Source: an uncultured Sutterella sp. (GTDB taxonomy: Bacteria > Pseudomonadota > Gammaproteobacteria > Burkholderiales > Burkholderiaceae_F). Taken from it: 6,943 nucleotides of DNA. Position 1 is the first letter of the stretch. Each line of letters opens with the position of its first letter. The position numbers and the translations under genes were made by a program. Below the pieces are notes generated by a model. It did not search any database. It was given only the letters and a program-made list of their open reading frames with translations, and was not told the DNA's origin. Where the stretch lies: NCBI GenBank assembly GCA_902493085.1, contig CABUOH010000058.1, forward strand, positions 1 through 6,943, given 5' to 3'. Of this stretch, positions 5,706-6,943 are shown piece after piece.

Positions 5706-5744
5706 TCGGGCGTGCCTCCCTCGTGAAGCACGCCCGATTGTTTT
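5706..5744 (+). terminator. Intrinsic terminator of the antiporter gene
   Basis: TCGGGCGTGC (5706-5715) pairs perfectly with GCACGCCCGA (5728-5737) across a 12-nt loop and is followed by TTGTTTT (5738-5744). It lies 35 bases after the stop codon. The histidine kinase gene converges from the other side; read on the minus strand the stem is followed only by CGGCTTT, so termination there would be weaker. Confidence 0.88.
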
Positions 5745-5796
5745 GAGCCCTGCGCACCCGCGCGCTGCGGCCCAGACCGGCTTTCTTCGAGACTGC

Positions 5797-6943
5797 CTAG
5801 GCGCCGGCGTTCTCGGCCGCGGGCCTCACGCGCACGATCGCCTCGTTGAGGCTTCTGGCGTCGGCGGGCTTTTGAAGAATGTGCGGCAAGAGCGACGGCG
5901 CGACGCGTCCCTCCTCGCGGCGCTTGCGGTATTCGCCCTCGATCTGGTCGACCGCCACGGCCGTGAGCATCACGGTGGGAACGGGGAGCTTCATGTGCGC
6001 TTCGATCATGCCCGCGGCCTCCAATCCGTTGGGCTTGTCGGCGCCGAGGTTGTAGTCGCTCACGAGCGCAATGACGTCCTGCGTTTCGGCCGCCCGCCGG
6101 TAGAACGCCTCGCCGGGCTCACCCTCGGCCACCACTTCGGCGCCCCAGCTCTCGAGCATGCCCTTCAGGGCGTCGCGCACGAAGCGGTTGTCTTCGAGGA
6201 GAAGAATCCTCCCCTTGAGCGCGCGGATCTCGCCTCCGATCGGCACGGCCTTCTCGAACCGGTCCGCCTGTTCGGACTCGTCGATGCTGAAGGCAAGCCG
6301 GAAGACGCTCCCGCGGCCGGGCCTTGAGCCCAGCGTCAGCTCGAGCCCGAGCTGCCTCGCGATCCCCCGCACGATCGACAACCCCAGGCCGTAGCCCGAG
6401 CCCGGCGCCGCCCGTCCGGCGGCTCCGCGGTAGAAGGTTCCGAAGATCCGGCTCCGGTCTTCGGGCGAGATCCCCGGACCGCAGTCGTAGACGCCGATCA
6501 CGAGGCGGCTTCCGACGCGGCGTGCGCCGAGCACAATTTCGGGGACGCGGGCCGCGGCCGGATCGGAATAGGCGACGGCATTGCTCACCAGATTCTTGAG
6601 GGCGCGCTTGACCATCGTGACGTCGGTGAGAATCGTCACCGAGGGCGCCTTCACGCGCAGGGAAAGGCCCTTCTTTTCGGCAATCGGCCGGCATTCGTCG
6701 GCAAGCTCCTCGAGGAGCTCGCGAACGCCCGCATGTTCGGGATGGACCTCCATCTGCCCGAACTCCATGCGCGTGACGGTGAGCACCTGCTCCACCAGGG
6801 TCGAGATCGCGGAAATCGAGAGCGCGAGCTGCTTGACGACGGGCTCGGTCTGGGGCGTAGCCCGCCTGCCCAGAATGTCGATGTAGATCCCCATGGCCTG
6901 AAGCGGCTGCCGAATGTCGTGGTTGGCCGCCGCAAAGAACTTC
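5797..6943 (-). CDS. Hybrid sensor histidine kinase with C-terminal receiver domain (N-terminal part outside window)
   Basis: There are 381 visible residues, open to the window edge; the internal ATG at 6894 is not the start. The fragment begins in the dimerisation/phosphoacceptor helix: FAAANHDIRQPLQA holds the phosphorylated His (residue 8, codon 6921-6919). Then follow the ATPase domain N-box (LKNLVSNAV, Asn121), the G1 box DCGPG (Asp153) and the G2 box GYGLGLS (183-189). A receiver domain starts near residue 243 with LLLEDN (acidic pair Glu251/Asp252), phosphoacceptor Asp296 in SDYNLG, Thr327 and Lys358 in LQKP. All key residues are present, so kinase and receiver should both be active, with His-to-Asp transfer inside the protein. 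The input domain is missing from the window, so the signal is unknown. The NHDxRQPLQA box marks a branch in which kinases commonly work with LuxR-type regulators. The C-terminus is short after the receiver, with no phosphotransfer or output domain. Confidence 0.93.
   Translation of the reverse strand, partial: KFFAAANHDIRQPLQAMGIYIDILGRRATPQTEPVVKQLALSISAISTLVEQVLTVTRMEFGQMEVHPEHAGVRELLEELADECRPIAEKKGLSLRVKAPSVTILTDVTMVKRALKNLVSNAVAYSDPAAARVPEIVLGARRVGSRLVIGVYDCGPGISPEDRSRIFGTFYRGAAGRAAPGSGYGLGLSIVRGIARQLGLELTLGSRPGRGSVFRLAFSIDESEQADRFEKAVPIGGEIRALKGRILLLEDNRFVRDALKGMLESWGAEVVAEGEPGEAFYRRAAETQDVIALVSDYNLGADKPNGLEAAGMIEAHMKLPVPTVMLTAVAVDQIEGEYRKRREEGRVAPSLLPHILQKPADARSLNEAIVRVRPAAENAGA

Noticed and set aside
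5743..6327. 194-residue plus-strand open frame opposite the histidine kinase
   Set aside because: It is the antisense shadow of the receiver and ATPase domains, which show every expected catalytic residue on the minus strand.

Overview
The window reads as chromosomal DNA of a Gram-negative, GC-rich proteobacterium. A betaproteobacterium of the Sutterellaceae type is my best guess, from the protein styles, the GC-rich codon use and the mix of a gut-type AAA-ATPase-like/DUF1703 gene with a PotE-type antiporter; this is inference, not proof. Both ends are cut inside genes: the C-terminal half of a LuxR-type response regulator on the left (+ strand) and a hybrid sensor histidine kinase on the right (- strand, N-terminal part missing).

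Layout. 1-279: end of a LuxR/NarL-family regulator (+). 280-484: non-coding convergent spacer that is unusually rich in repeats: a 10-bp hairpin, two tandem 12-bp direct repeats, and a nested palindromic element with perfect 18-bp inverted arms. 485-2197: AAA-ATPase-like protein with a C-terminal PD-(D/E)XK nuclease domain (-), visibly more AT-rich than its surroundings. Its true C-terminus appears to lie in the next frame, ending at 570, so the gene carries a probable 1-base frameshift near 666-671. 2198-2447: spacer with a strong hairpin terminator for the next gene. 2448-2801: small helical lipoprotein (-). 2982-4193: exported alpha/beta hydrolase (-). 4194-4342: divergent promoter region. 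4343-5671: PotE-type putrescine/ornithine antiporter (+), followed by an intrinsic terminator. 5797-6943: hybrid histidine kinase/receiver protein (-), running off the window.

How the genes relate. There is no tight operon: each gene has its own spacer and two have clear terminators. The lipoprotein and the hydrolase are both envelope proteins on the same strand but 180 bases apart. The antiporter stands without a decarboxylase gene in the window. The regulator and the hybrid kinase at the two ends belong to families that often work together, but nothing here proves they are partners.

I did not find a convincing new multi-gene system. The items most worth checking are the palindromic element at 379-458, the frameshifted and probably acquired nuclease gene, and the antiporter, which keeps most transport residues of E. 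coli PotE at identical numbering but lacks the acidic residue at position 77.
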